Below, one piece after another: positions 1 to 11,792 of a stretch of 64,000 bases of DNA. The translations under genes and the position numbers were made by a program. The stretch lies in the NCBI RefSeq assembly GCF_014839805.1, contig NC_051123.1, positions 12,444,727-12,508,726 of the forward strand, written 5' to 3'. Source of the DNA: Manduca sexta. Lineage: Eukaryota; Arthropoda; Insecta; Lepidoptera; Sphingidae. The stretch's first letter is position 1. Every line of letters starts with the position of its first letter. The notes under the pieces were generated by a model. The model had not been told where the DNA came from. It was given only the letters and a program-made list of their open reading frames with translations, and did not search any database.

Positions 1-104
1 TTTGATTAGCAACGGAAACTTTTGATTGTGCCCCGCATCGGATGAAAACATAATAAATCCGAACAGAATTACGAATATTCGGGTTAGGTTTATAGTATTT
101 TACA

Positions 105-265
105 TATACTAATATGTAGGTTTAGTGTTTGTTTGAACGCGCTAATCTCAGAAACTAAACTGATTATGATTTTTTTTCACTAATAGCTATATCAGGTACT
201 TCTGAGTGCTATAGTCTGTACTTTGTGTCCAATATGCTATTATTAAAATATGTGTATAATTTTCC
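105..265 (+). mobile_element. Helitron fragment (TTTGTTTGAACGCGCTAAT family)
   Basis: TATACTAATATG followed by GTGTTTGTTTGAACGCGCTAATCTCAG matches the 5' half of a common lepidopteran mini-Helitron. The same family is better preserved at 29268..29457. The 3' hairpin and CTAG end are missing, so this is a 3'-truncated relic. Confidence 0.55.
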
Positions 266-554
266 ACTATCTCCTAGCCTGAGTTATTTTAGTTATAATA
301 TATATTACATTTTTAATTTTGCCGCTATCACTAAACATCTGTTAACGTCCGTAGTTATAAGAGTAACTCTTAATTATAATTAATATTGTAACGTTTATGC
401 AAAAAGTGCAACTATGTTGGAATACCTAACTAATAAAATATTATGTTTTTTAAATTATAGTCATTTTATTTACCTTTTATTCTGCCTATTTTACTCTCAT
501 AAACAACTGCATCTCGTCCTCTTGTTCTCTCTGCAAACAAAGACAAATACAGAA

Positions 555-760
555 ACTTAAAGTACTTTGGACATATCATAGAATAGCTGCTCATGATTGA
601 GAAGTTAGAGGATACAAGACCACGTAGACGAAGGCCTATAAGATAGGTAGATCAGATTGCCAATGTGCTGAAGGGCCCAATTAATGCAGCACTTCATCAG
701 GCAGAAGACTAAAACCGATGGAGAGGCACCATCATCAAAATAATTGAGTTACAATCCTCA
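555..760 (+). pseudogene. LINE reverse transcriptase C-terminal fragment (degenerate)
   Basis: One frame reads LKYFGHI, then EKLEDTRPRRRRPIR, VDQIANVLKG and finally NRWRG, with three in-frame stops. This spacing of YFGHI, a basic RGRP-like stretch, a (W)xDxI motif and DRxRWR is the usual C-terminal tail of insect non-LTR reverse transcriptases. No catalytic domain is present upstream, so the piece is a dead, 5'-truncated copy. Confidence 0.7.
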
Positions 761-1264
761 ATAATCAGGGATCAACTGGAAAGAAAGAGACGCCACTATC
801 CAATATACCAGTAGCTAAAGGTCTTTAAGTAGAATTTCTGTAGAATCTAATTGTCATCAGAACGATCATTTTGATCATTTGAGTCATTACAATGTATCTG
901 CAGACTGCATTTATGCATATTACTACCTATTTGTTATTATCCTTTCTGAAAATGTCGCCTTTTGCCACCGATACGCACAATTATCGCTTACTGTTAATAC
1001 AGAAAGAGTAATGTCTATGACATTTCAAAATCCAAGCAAACTGCTGACGATTCACTAAATTATTCTTTTTGCTCGCGAGATCAACTCCGCCAAAGGATAT
1101 TTCATTAAAAACTTAAAACAAGTTGTATTTGCTGTGTTGTGAGTTTGTTTTGTGTTTGGGCGTTTGGGAAAATGTCTAGCGTTGTTTTCATACAGATAAG
1201 TTAACTAGTGATTTTCTTGTTTGTCTTCTGCTAGCATAAAACAATTAAATGTTTTGTAATAAAA
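761..1264. other. Unassigned AT-rich sequence
   Basis: I see no gene, RNA or recognised repeat here. It separates a LINE fragment from a Helitron fragment and has no open frame above 60 codons. Confidence 0.5.
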
Positions 1265-1455
1265 AAAAATATCATATATAGTTTTAGAACTTTTTAGGAG
1301 GAACAATTACGCTATACGTATTTGTTATGTAACTTAAACCATTAACTCAATGCACGCAACAAAAGCTATTAAAATATTTTTTCTGCGTTTTTGCAACATT
1401 TTTCATTGATGCTCCGCTCCTATTGATCGTAGCGTGATTTTATATAGCCTTACTC
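1265..1455 (-). mobile_element. Helitron internal fragment
   Basis: TTTTTAGGAGGAACAATTACG, ACTTAAACCATTAA, AACATTTTTCATTGATGCTC and GCTCCTATTGATCGTAGCGTGAT match, in the same order, the interior of the minus-strand Helitron at 20109..20944 (about 20570..20720). Both ends are missing. Confidence 0.65.
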
Positions 1456-2222
1456 GATGTGCTCACCTACACTAAAATAATTTTTCAATTCGAACCAGCA
1501 GTTGTTTAGGTTAGCGGTTTCAAACAAACTCTTCAGCTTTATACAATATTGTAGATTATGCCGACTAAAATTCTATAAAATTAATTCGAGCTATTTTCAC
1601 GATAAAGGAACAAAAAACCTTCTAAAAATGACATCACACGTTCATATTAAGCGTTGGAAGTGCGTTGGCAAACGAATTTACATCTACACGTTTTGTATGG
1701 ATTTTGATCGGCCTGTACACATGTCAATGCAAGCTTAGCACACAAACAGACAGAAACATCCTGCACTTTTGAAAGCAGTTGGACTGGCTAGACCATATAG
1801 CTGGTATATCACGCATAACAGCCCGACTTGCTACGGGCTAAGTGCGGAAAAAGGAGTCAACATAGAACATAGTTATTCACGTATGTTTACCGCTTGTCAT
1901 CTGAACAGAGTTTTATAGACCTATAATTTGAATAACCCAGTTCTTATTCAAAAAATCAAATTTTATAAACCATCAGCAACACGTGTAAATGCTATAAATG
2001 TGTTGCTACGTCCCGACAAAGTTAGATTGGCTGGCATCGAATGATGGCTTCAGTCTGACAGATCTGTCGTAAAAATACAACTACTTGATTTGATTAAATA
2101 ATATCAAGTGTAACTTGTTTGGATGTTGAATTCGCTTTGTTTACGGCCCGGTTTTCGAATCGAAGTAAATTTATTCTAAGTTGTTGGATTTTATTAGTGA
2201 AAGAGTTGTTTGGATCGGTAGT
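1456..2222. other. Unassigned sequence
   Basis: Nothing recognisable. An open frame of 78 codons (1502..1738) begins without a convincing start and its product resembles nothing I know. Confidence 0.5.
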
Positions 2223-2320
2223 ACAGTGGTTCCTAAAGTGGTGCAGGTGGAGGGAACCCCAGGGCTCCACGGAAGACTTGATAAGGTTGTACTTTGGCGT
2301 TGAAATTTATTTATTTCAAT
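2223..2320 (+). mobile_element. Possible hAT-type terminal fragment
   Basis: CAGTGGTTCCTAAAGTGGTGC followed by GGAACCCCAGGGCTCC resembles the CAGTGGTTC-type terminus seen on many hAT elements. No second terminus or 8-bp duplication was found, so the call is weak. Confidence 0.3.
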
Positions 2321-2692
2321 TTCTAACATTCACGTAATCATAAGAAATCAATATAGTCATTACAAAACATCATTTCAACTCTACATACGCTTTAAGATTC
2401 TTAAAATAATAAATAACCATCTGTTATAAAAAGCACATTCATCTAATAATCAACCAGAAGTTAATATATTTAAAGTCAATTTTCAAACTTCTGGTTTATT
2501 CAAGCGTTATCTCAAAAAGCAAAACCCGGTTAAGTAAACAGTTTAAAGGTTTAAAATCGTAATTAATTGATCGTTTAATAATTGAGCTCCTATATCTACT
2601 TTGTCATCAAATTTCTTAGTACCCCGCATTAATTAACGAGTCGATATTTTGATCGGTCAGAGATTATGAAATGTTGCAGATGAGACTATTGG
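2321..2692. other. Unassigned AT-rich sequence
   Basis: No gene or recognised repeat is visible between the possible hAT end and a family A SINE. Confidence 0.5.
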
Positions 2693-2703
2693 TGTGTATT
2701 ATG

Positions 2704-2999
2704 ACGGCCTCGGTGGCGTAGTTGTTACGGTTCGATTGTAATGCTGAAGTCTTGGGTTCTTCTGGTCCGGTGTATTGACTTTTTCTAATCAGTATAGCAT
2801 GGAGTCTGGGATTTGTGCCTGATATACCGATGTTGGGTTTCTCTTAGTATCAGCCTGGAGTCTAGAATTTGTGCCTGATATTACGATAAGCATGTCCCCG
2901 ATCGCACCATAGCACGAAATACACACGGAAGAAAGTGGGTGAATAAGTTACTGTTGTTCCTCTGCCTAACCCTTCGGAGATAGATTGCGTGAGTATATA
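2704..2999 (+). mobile_element. SINE family A, with internal 55-bp duplication
   Basis: The element starts GGCCTCGGTGGCGTAGTTG and ends CCTTCGGAGATAGATTGCGTGAG. Perfect 11-bp direct repeats TGTGTATTATG at 2693..2703 and 3000..3010 mark it as a true insertion. The block AGTATNNGCNTGGAGTCT...TTTGTGCCTGATAT occurs twice, at 2791 and 2846, a duplication not seen in the other copies. The B box is damaged (GGGTTCTTCTGG), so the copy is probably transcriptionally dead. Confidence 0.9.
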
Positions 3000-3010
3000 T
3001 GTGTATTATG

Positions 3011-4932
3011 TATGTTGCCCCAAATATATTTTTTTAAACCTTACAATTGCACATATAATCTTATCACCTTATTCATAGAAATTATTTATCTGAAGACGGA
3101 GTATTGCTGTGATAATAAGTTTGTTTCTCAGCTTTGTTTATCTGATAGCTTGCCCTTTGTTCAAGTTTGTTTATCTGACAGCCAACTAGATTAATGTTGT
3201 ATCTCAATATTAGCCAATCAACCAACCAACGGCCCTATGTCGACGCACTGCGAAGACTGCCATGCCGTCAGCACTGAGAAATATAAGAAAATAATCCGTC
3301 CTTAGATAAATAACGTCTATGAATAAGGGGGTCAATCTTTACTCTAAGTAAAGACACAAGCCTTGTGCCTAGGTGATAAAAGCTATAAAGGACATTAAGT
3401 CTGAAACATAAGGTGTATGTAAGTAAATGACATAAATATTGAATATTAATCCAGCGTGAAAATCCAATCTGTGACATCTCATTTCAGTCATTTGATAATA
3501 AGGCTTATGTACTAACGTTATAATACTTATTTGAATGACCCTACACCTCGAACTACAAAACACTGCCTTATCTACATCCCAACTAATCTATGAAACTTTA
3601 AAGTTAATTTTATTTGACGTTTTGACAGCCCGATGGGGCCGTTAAGATAGAGACAGCTAGTGTAACAAATCAACGCGTTAGAGCGAGACGGAACACAATC
3701 GATACAGATTAAGTTATCAGCAGGTGCAATGTGTTATGTTTATTAACATCTGTCAAAGTTAGTGACGTGCCGCGGCGTCATTTGCTTTTGTCTCTAATTC
3801 GAAGTTTTCGCGCGAAACTAATTGCGATAAAGACTGCTTTGATGAACTTTAAGTCAGTGGAAAAGGTTACAAATTGTGTTAACGCCATTTCTTTTTTAAA
3901 ATGTGTCGGATTAGTTGTTTTGTGTATGGGAAGCGACTTCGTGGTGTCTTCGCTTCGATCCTTGGGTCAAGTAGTGAGTTTTGGTTTATCTGATCAGTAA
4001 TACTCCGGAGGTTGGAATTGTTCGTGGTAATTGGCAACGGACTTTTCCACTTAGGACTGATTACTTGGGACCTGACTTGTAATAATAATGTGAGTGATAG
4101 ACCTTTGCCTACCCCAGAAAAGAAAAACGTATGTACTAGCGAACAAGTGATTACGCGTTATACTTTATTTATGTATAAATTCCGATTAAGTCCAAAGAAC
4201 AGAGTCGTAAATTGAATGGCATTGTCTTTGTTCTTCGTACAAGGGATTTAACCTGACCATTACACGTACAGGCATCATGATCAATCATGAAACGTCCAGC
4301 ACAAATTATTATTAATCGCACGATCATGGCGTGTTAGTACACTAATTGACTCTTCTACAGATGATCCTGTATGCCATACTTGAATGACTTTGGTCATCAA
4401 TATCTTTCTAAAGTCCACTTGCCATTACTGTAGCATACCATCAATTAGAATTGCACTTTATTTCTCATAGTTCAGAGCTTAAAATAGACTGCAGTAATTA
4501 GAACGGTTATTTCATTTCGAAATTCGAAATAGCACTTCGAACACAACCGTTTAATTGTTAAATACGTTTGACATCCGTTCACGCCATATCGTGTCAACGA
4601 CATTATCGGCGAATGTGTGCATCGCTCAATTCTGTTTTTGAATTTCGAATGAGTTTCCATTGGCTGATTGAGTGGTGATTTTGAATTTGGAATGCATTAT
4701 TCCCTGCGTATTAGTTCATTTGAATTAGGAATGCGATGTGATTGGCTGATTATCTGTATAATTATGTATGATGTAAATATGTTTTCAGGTATTCCCCTCA
4801 TAATTCTGGTGATTGTGTCAATAAGGGTGGTAATCCTTAACTATAAATGGTATCAATAGATAACAGTACTTTATCAGTAACGGATTCATAATATTTTAAT
4901 ATGAATTTAATACATATTTTATAAGTGAATTA
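3011..4932. other. Unassigned 1.9-kb sequence
   Basis: I find no gene, RNA or named repeat here. A weak local duplication of TTTGTTTATCTGAYAGC lies at 3133..3182. ATTGGCTGATT occurs twice (about 4658 and 4740), each near GGAATGC, suggesting an old local duplication. An 89-codon open frame at 3731..4000 has no recognisable domain. Confidence 0.45.
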
Positions 4933-5217
4933 GGTGTTACTTGCGGCTTCGCCCGCGTGAAGAGCCCTTCCCGCTACAATAATCCCTAAAACACTAAAGC
5001 GATTTATAGCACCACATGTACGGCACTTGCGCCATCTAATTAAAAAATCAAATTTAAATATCATTTTTTTCATGAGAGAATATTAATAGGATAAAAGTAG
5101 CCTATATATTATTTATCTAGGAAGTGATCAAAACTTCATTCAAATCTGTTCACTAGTTTCAGTTTTTACTTCTAACTAAAATCCAAACTTTTTCACAGAC
5201 TTACATTTATAATATTA
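4933..5217 (-). mobile_element. Mini-Helitron (degenerate)
   Basis: Read on the minus strand, it begins near AGTATTATAAATGTAAGTC and ends with the Helitron-type 3' hairpin CACGCGGGCGAAGCCGCAAG. The terminal CTAG is mutated. It lies immediately beside the next Helitron, in the same orientation, without a spacer. Confidence 0.7.
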
Positions 5218-5383
5218 CTAGTTTTCGCCCGCGTGGAGGAGTTTTCCGGAACATATAACCTTCCGAGGGTCTTAAACTATATCCATACCAAATTTCATAA
5301 AAATCCGTTCAGAAGATCTTGAGAAAATTGATAACATACAGACAGCCAGAAGAGAGGACTTTGTTTTATAATATGTATATATA
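5218..5383 (-). mobile_element. Mini-Helitron, 3' end intact
   Basis: Minus-strand element ending in CTAG (5218..5221), preceded by CCACGCGGGCGAAAA. The interior ATTTCATAAAAATC and CATACCAAATTT matches the elements at 8353..8541 and 52697..52905. The 5' TC end is worn away near 5383. Confidence 0.75.
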
Positions 5384-5878
5384 AATATTCTTTTCTAATG
5401 TCAATATTGATACTAACAAACAAACCCTTACGCAGGTGAAGTGAGCATAAACAAATGTAGTAGTATAAAGAAAATCTCAATCTAAAGTGTGAATAAAATA
5501 CTTTGTAAAGTATGATTAATTTCGATATACATTTGGATTTCATAGAGTGATTTGTCAAGCATTCATTGAGTATGAACAATAAAAACTATTAGAATTGAAG
5601 GGCTGTGACAGATGCTAAGAGTACGTAGTATATTTATCCTACTAGCTTTATGGTAAAATAAGACATATTGGATTTTGGGTATGTTTGTTCGTTTACTTCT
5701 CTAGTCTGCAATGGGCGTTTAAGGCTTAATATTTAGTAGACTCTACAGCGATTTTTCTATGAATTTTCAAGGACGTTCATTTCCTCATATCTTGAGTCAT
5801 TACAATGACCGTTATATATATAAATTAACACATTTTAAAAGTGCGATATATAGGTACTATAGTAAAATGGCGTATATC
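5384..5878. other. Unassigned sequence
   Basis: No recognised feature between a Helitron and a family D retroposon. Confidence 0.5.
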
Positions 5879-6047
5879 TGGTGGAAGGATATATTTTATA
5901 TTCGCCCAGATCTGGTTCCAACAGGTCGACATAATTATATCGACTGCCGAGGATAATCATCTTTCATCATCGACATTCTATTAGACTCCACTTTACTCAC
6001 CATCAGATGCAGTTGGATCACTATGACGAATAGTGAAAAGTAGTAAA
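5879..6047 (+). mobile_element. Retroposon family D, internally deleted
   Basis: It starts TGGTGGAAGGATATATTTTATATTCGCCC, which compares with CTGGTGGTAGG in better copies, then jumps to GGTTCCAACAGG and CGACTGCCGAGG. It keeps the 3' part CCATCAGATGCAG. About 90 bp of the usual middle is missing. Confidence 0.7.
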
Positions 6048-6225
6048 ACATGCCGCAAATTATCGTTGATTTTACCAATACTATTATCGATTCTGATTCA
6101 TCTTAAACCTTTGCATATACTACCAAGAAAACCTATAGAGGATTAGAGGCGGTGACAGATTCAGTTTTCACAATGAGTATGACTCAAGGCGTAAATGACG
6201 ATTGATTTATGACTCGACGCGAATA

Positions 6226-6315
6226 AAGCCTCCGTGGACGTACAGACGGATTAATTTCTATAGCTTTTTATGTACGGATGTGGACTCTTTGTGCCCGGTT
6301 TCAATTCCCGATGAC
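6226..6315 (+). mobile_element. Possible degenerate tRNA-head SINE fragment
   Basis: GCCTCCGTGGACGTA resembles the A-box region of family A, and CCCGGTTTCAATTCCCG resembles its B box, about 65 bp downstream. No SINE body follows, so this may be chance. Confidence 0.3.
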
Positions 6316-7309
6316 TTTTATTTTTATATATTGTGGTTTGTTTGTTGTAGGATCTTAAATGCTTGAGGAAGTGTTTTTTTATACAGGAGTGGGTTTAGTC
6401 TATGGGTACTATGTATGAGGTATCGAGAGCTTGGTCTAAAATTTAATATTATATTATTTTCGTTTTACTAAATTATGGATAGAAATGGTCATATTTTAAT
6501 TCATAATTGAAAACTGAGAATTGGCAGAAGAACACGTCAGTTAAGTGATAGCAGAGGCCAGAGATCATCAAACGACACTCAAGCTCCTAAAGAGTGAAGA
6601 AGACAATTGAGAAGATTTCGATCCAAATTATATCTACAGGATGATCCACTAAGATCATATCATGGCAATCACAAATTACTATCCATCGAAAGAATTAAAA
6701 AAACCCGACCAAAAACACCAAAAATTTTGCTTTCCTGTGAAAACGACACAGCAAAGCAAAATTTGCAATGTCGATTATTAGGACCACGTACTTAGTCCAG
6801 TTATTTTAGTTTAAAAACCAAACTACTAAACCGATTTTGAAAGAAATTCTATTGGAACGATATGGAGGTAAATTCTGTCGAATAAAAAAAATCCAAATCG
6901 GTTTCGAATAACCAAGTTCTGATATAACAAGCATAAAAACAGACGAATTTATAACCTCCTTTTTTAAGTCCTTTAAAAAGATCATTTCGAGATTTACAAT
7001 TTCCTAATATAAACCAAACCATCGAAATGATTACTAAAACAGTTATCAAAATTCACTCCAATCCAATTACAGACCACCCTATTCGACACAGCAAAATTCA
7101 CATTCGCACTAACCGCACGATAAAAACAAACAAACAGACATAAATCCATACTGGTCGGGTGTATTAGCCGGCGCACATTGTTACACAGTTTACAATGGTG
7201 CGCGAATCAAAGCGTATAGTTGACAGCGAAAATATTCTTGAATATGTGACTTCAATGATATATGGGCTCGGGAGGATCAGGGTTTGCAGTTCAGAAGATA
7301 TTTAATTCT
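6316..7309. other. Unassigned sequence
   Basis: No gene or recognised repeat is visible; open frames of 60 to 66 codons on either strand look random. Confidence 0.5.
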
Positions 7310-7535
7310 TGAAAGCCTCGGTGGCGTTGAACTGCGTGTGCTCTGAGGTTTTGGATTTGAATATCTGATCAATCATATTGGGTGTTTCTGCTCAGTACCA
7401 ACTTGGAGTCGGAAATTTGGGCGTTATACAGAGATATGTATCATGGGATGACGACGATGTACTCATGATGAAAGGGGTTGCCCTAGTTGCTCCTCTGCCA
7501 TTTCTTTTGGAAATAAAAAGCGTGCATGTGTATGT
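7310..7535 (+). mobile_element. SINE family A (old copy)
   Basis: GCCTCGGTGGCGTTGAACTG, TCTGAGGTTTTGGATTTGAAT, TGGGTGTTTCTGCTCAGTACC and TGCCCTAGTTGCTCCTCTGCC match successive parts of the family. Divergence is high and the B box is lost. Confidence 0.75.
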
Positions 7536-8352
7536 ATTTAAATATTTATTTTTTTAATAACACCTTCCCTGCTACCTATCATTTCAATAAGGAAATTTCA
7601 TCTATGGTTCTGATATTATCGGTGGTGCTACTTTTGCAGTGGATGTCTCATTTTAAGTTTGGTTTGTTCGTTCGTTGGCTTATGATTAATTAAATAGAGT
7701 GTTCAACGACTAACTTCGATTCACAGCAAAAAGTAAATTCCTCGATTATTTTCTGTACTGAAAAACATTAATTTAAAATGTAGACTTAAATGGTAAAAAA
7801 CATCTCACCGTCATCCGAAATATCTTTCTCCTGCCCATGCCCTACACTTATGTAAGGTCAACGCGACACAGAATGGTTATCTTAATTCTAAGACTGATTC
7901 CTTCTACGAAATCACGCCCAAATCGAGTCAGAAAGTATCTTCTTTTTTCCACAACGTATTTGAATTTAATTCCTGATTAACCCAATCAAAGAAAAAGCCA
8001 ATCCTACCATCAGCATTTTCTCGAAATATCAGCTATAAAGGTAGCACCCCTACCACACGCGTGATGCGTAGGCGACGCACCAACACGATACGCGATGGCC
8101 CTTGAATATCGCCTTATAATGGTCCGTATTAAGAGCAAGGATAATAATTATTACGGACAGATTTATTTACTTTGCTCTACGGCTGCTAATTAGCTTCCAA
8201 ATGCTGGACCTTGGGAGTTGAACACCCATTATAAGTGTTTTCTATTTATTTAAGGATGAAAAAGTTACTTCTTAATATTTCCTACAACTTTGTTTATATT
8301 TTCTATTAGAAGGAAGGCAAATGCAATACTTCATTTATTGTTTATTTATGTA
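7536..8352. other. Unassigned sequence
   Basis: Nothing recognised. A short CpG-rich patch (8046..8108, with ACGCGTGATGCG) is embedded in otherwise AT-rich DNA. Confidence 0.5.
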
Positions 8353-8541
8353 CTAGATTTCCCTTCCGGATTGACCCGCGTGAAGGAGTTTCTTGGGATA
8401 GAACGTAGCTTATAACCTTCCCACAATCTCAAGCTATCTCCATACCAAATTTCATAAAAATATGTTTGGTAGATTTTAAGAAAATCGATAACATACAGAC
8501 AGACAGACAGAAAAGGGGACTTCCATTTTATAACATATAGA
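8353..8541 (-). mobile_element. Mini-Helitron, 189 bp
   Basis: On the minus strand it starts TCTATATGTTATAAAATGG and ends CTAG at 8353..8356, preceded by CACGCGGGTCAATCCGG, a mutated form of the 3' hairpin. The interior ACCAAATTTCATAAAAAT is shared with 5218..5383. Confidence 0.8.
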
Positions 8542-9861
8542 TGAATGTAAATGTTTGTGCAGTTTGGCTTAATGTTTTTCAATTTTGCTTAATTAATAAA
8601 TAGCTTAAGTGTTTAGCACACAGATATACTACTTGGAGTTACATATTGGGTACTTCTTATAAGAGTTTAACAGCCTTTATACATACAATTATTGTTTATA
8701 CAAGACATCAACTGTCACTGGTTACTGCATTTCATTTCTCAGTTGCATACGATTTGAACAAATCGACTTTCTTAAGAGTTGATTCTTTTAAACCGTTCGC
8801 CCACGTTCCTATTCATGGAGTTACAAAGGATGCTCCGTATCTCATAATAGATGATTTATTACATCGATTTATATGAAATATTAATTATAACCGTTTAGTA
8901 GATTTGATTGTGGTTATATTTTTATTTGGAATGTTAGACACTCGAACCTTCCAGGGGTTTGTTGTTGCTTATACGTTGTACTGATTATAATGTTAAAGAT
9001 TGAAACACGTAAAATTATTTTTACGCTTTAGATATTAATTAGAGCTTTGTGTGAAATAATAAGAAGGTTATTATATTGAGAGCATATAGGGCTTTGAAAT
9101 GTTGTATTATAGATATTACACATGGATGTTGTATTAAGAGTTTTGTAGTTTAAGGTTCTGACCATCTCTCTGTATGCCTATAGCTTCTATTTGTAGGCAT
9201 TACTTGAGTCCTCGTTTAGTTTAAGAATAGTAGGTACATTGCCCGCTCTTATCCCCAATTCATATGGATTCTACAGAACACACTTCATACATGTTCCATT
9301 GGCTTATAATTTTATGATTGCGTGTGTAACATCAACTGCCTCTGACAAAACGAATCCTTTCAAATCAATTCGAAAAGTCTACGTTGTCATCGATTTGTAA
9401 ATCCAAACACCTCTCCAGCCCTTATTAGATTCCTCGTCTCTAGATTCTAGAAATGAATAACCTAGAATCTAGCTCGAAAGCTAAACATATTCCAAGCGAT
9501 CGCGACGGTGAGTCAACTAATTACACCATTCGACGCCTGTACGCGTCTCACACCCATTAAGATCAATCTAATCTTGTTAATTTAATCCATTGACGCCCAC
9601 GTTCAAAGGAAGTCAATCATTACAGTTTTTAAAAGTGACATTTCGTTATTTGATCCTGGCGTATGTTGCTACAGGATTTCAACAGAAATTGCTTGATACC
9701 AAAGTCACGCTGTAGACAATTGTCTGCAGTGTTGGCAGAATTGGTTGAGGTAACACTTTTTAAAATCATATTTGATGATGGGATGATTCTTCATTAATAA
9801 GTAAGTAGACATTTATCTGTGCCATGACTTCATATTAATATAATAACAAGTTTATTAGGCA
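8542..9861. other. Unassigned 1.3-kb sequence
   Basis: No gene or named repeat here apart from the small inverted repeat at 9440..9472. A 76-codon open frame at 8646..8876 has no recognisable similarity. Confidence 0.5.
9440..9472. repeat. Perfect hairpin, 11-bp stem
   Basis: CTAGATTCTAG (9440..9450) and its exact reverse complement CTAGAATCTAG (9462..9472) enclose an 11-base loop. It has no sign of being a terminator or MITE, and may be chance in AT-rich DNA. Confidence 0.6.
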
Positions 9862-9875
9862 AAGTTTTGTACATA

Positions 9876-10209
9876 ATAATAATATCAGCCCTGTATTATA
9901 TACTTGCCCACTGCTGAGCGCGGGCCTCCTCTACTACTGAGAGGGATTAGGCCTTAGTCCACCACGCTGGCCTAGTGCGGATTGGTAGACTTCACACACC
10001 TTCGAAATTCCTATAGAGAACTTCTCAGATGTGCAGGTTTCCTCACGATGTTTGCCTTCACCGTTAAAGCGAACGATAAATTCACAAAGAATTCACACAT
10101 GATTTTAGAAAAGTCAGAGGTGTGTGCCCATGGGGTTTGAACCTGCGGACATTCGTCTTGGCAGTCCGGTCCACACCCAACTTAGCTATCGCCGCTTTTT
10201 TTTTTGTTT
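9876..10209 (-). mobile_element. SINE family B, full length with TSD
   Basis: On the minus strand the element begins with the tRNA-like head GCGGCGATAGCTAAGTTG and has the B-box-like GGTTCAAACCC. It ends with TAATACAGGGCTGATATTATT, an AAT-type tail. It is bounded by AAGTTTTGTACATA (9862..9875) and AAGTTTTATACATA (10210..10223), a 14-bp target duplication with one mismatch. The duplication also encloses a run of 12 T (A on the SINE strand) ahead of the head. Confidence 0.92.
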
Positions 10210-10223
10210 AAGTTTTATACATA

Positions 10224-11173
10224 CACTTACAAATAACATTATGCTAGTTGATACAATGCAATAAACAAATTATTATAAAGTGTTCGTTTGAACCTTGGTA
10301 TCCAAGGTAATATTAAACTTCATGGCATGTGCCTCGTCGATTGATGATATAATTCTCTTGAATTCCAGCCTGTATTATGGTGATCTGGGTAATAAAAAAT
10401 ACACATGCCTAATTTTCTGAAGAATATTATACTACGAAATGAAGGGGCTATCTAGTAACGCTGTTTATGACAGGAAATCTATGTGAAATTGCAGCTTATC
10501 CGATGCTCTCGACATGAATATGTAACAACCTGAAAAATAAGTATTAATTCTGGTGCTTAGGCCGAATTTTTCATAAAGAATACTATTAACTAAATCAGTG
10601 GTAAAAATCTAGCAAATCCAAATTTTCAAAACATCCAACTAATCTGATAAAATGTTTGTCACCAAAATTTATTGAAAACATATAAACTTGACTGAAAGAA
10701 TTCACGGCCCTCAGCATTGAGGTTAATCGACGCAAGGAGGAGGAGGAAAGAATTCTAAGACTCCAATAATAAACCAAATTATTTTCTCCAAAAAAAACTT
10801 TAATGAATCATCAATCCGTACAGGATGGGGGTTGGCAGAGTAATTTCCTACCGTCAGCCGTCCCTTTGTGCCACTAATAGTGTCATATTTACCATACAAT
10901 GATCGTCGTATGGCAGGCGACCTTATCTCCTCTCCCTTAATTGGTCATTTGCATATGGTTATGTACCATCACGACTTTCAGACTGATAGAATTGGTTTTC
11001 GTTTGAATCTATATTAATAAAAGATATAAATGTGGTTTGTGGAGATTTTTAAACGACTCTAAAAATGACACTGATTTCTGATGCACTGGCCTTGAACAAT
11101 GTGGCGCATACAATGGACTTTTATTTTGGTTAAATTTCTTATTATTATACTTATAATTATTAATAATTAAAAA
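10224..11173. other. Unassigned sequence
   Basis: No gene or recognised repeat. A 60-codon minus frame at 10595..10777 looks random. Confidence 0.5.
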
Positions 11174-11506
11174 GCGGCGATAGCCTAGTTGATTGTGGAA
11201 TGGACTGCGGAGACGAATATCCACAGGTTCAAATCCCAAAGGCACACACCTCTAACTTTTCAAAAAAATTATGTAGATATGTGTTCTTTGTGAATTATCG
11301 CTTGCTTTAACGGTTAAGGGAAATATAGTGAGGAAACCTGCATACTTGAGAAGTTCTTTATAGATATTTCGAGGATGTGTAAAGTCTACCAATCCGCACT
11401 AGGTCAGCGTGGTGGACTAAGGCCTAATTCCTCTCAGTAGTTGAGGAGGCCCGTGCCCAACAGTCGGACATAATACAATGAAGGGCTGATATTATTATAT
11501 ATTGAT
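11174..11506 (+). mobile_element. SINE family B, full length
   Basis: It starts GCGGCGATAGCCTAGTTG and ends GGGCTGATATTATTATATA. The tRNA-like head has GGTTCAAATCCC as B box, followed by the family body GAGGAAACCTGCA, GTGGACTAAGGCC and AGGAGGCCCG. A family A copy has landed in or directly after its tail. Confidence 0.93.
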
Positions 11507-11510
11507 GACT

Positions 11511-11768
11511 GCCTCGGTGGCGTAGTTGTATTGCATGTCCGGTACAATAGCGCTCTGAGGTCCTGGGTTCGAATCCCGGGTCGGGCAAAGTGATATTTGG
11601 GTTTTTCTGCTCAGTATCAGCCCGGAGTCTGGAATTTGTGCCCGATATGGCGATAGGCGCGCCCCCTATCACATCATGGGACGGAACATACTTGGCGAAA
11701 AGTGGGTGCCCTAGTTGCGCCTCTGCATACCCCTTCGGGGATAAAATGCGTGATGTTATGTATGTATT
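11511..11768 (+). mobile_element. SINE family A, young full-length copy
   Basis: Reference copy for family A. The tRNA-like head carries the A-box-like TGGCGTAGTTG and the exact B box GGGTTCGAATCCC, so it could be read by Pol III. The body runs GGGTTTTTCTGCTCAGTATC, AGCCCGGAGTCTGGAATTTG, CATCATGGGACGGAAC and CCCTTCGGGGATAAAATGCG. It differs from the copy at 36095..36353 at only about two positions, which implies recent amplification from one source. Confidence 0.95.
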
Positions 11769-11792
11769 ATATACTTATTATTATTATTTACC

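Noticed and set aside
3731..4000. 89-codon frame as a small gene
   Set aside because: No recognisable domain, no supporting splice or polyadenylation context, and similar random frames occur throughout the window.
11511..11590. Family A heads as genuine tRNA genes
   Set aside because: Acceptor stems do not pair, the anticodon arm is not intact, and the SINE body follows directly.
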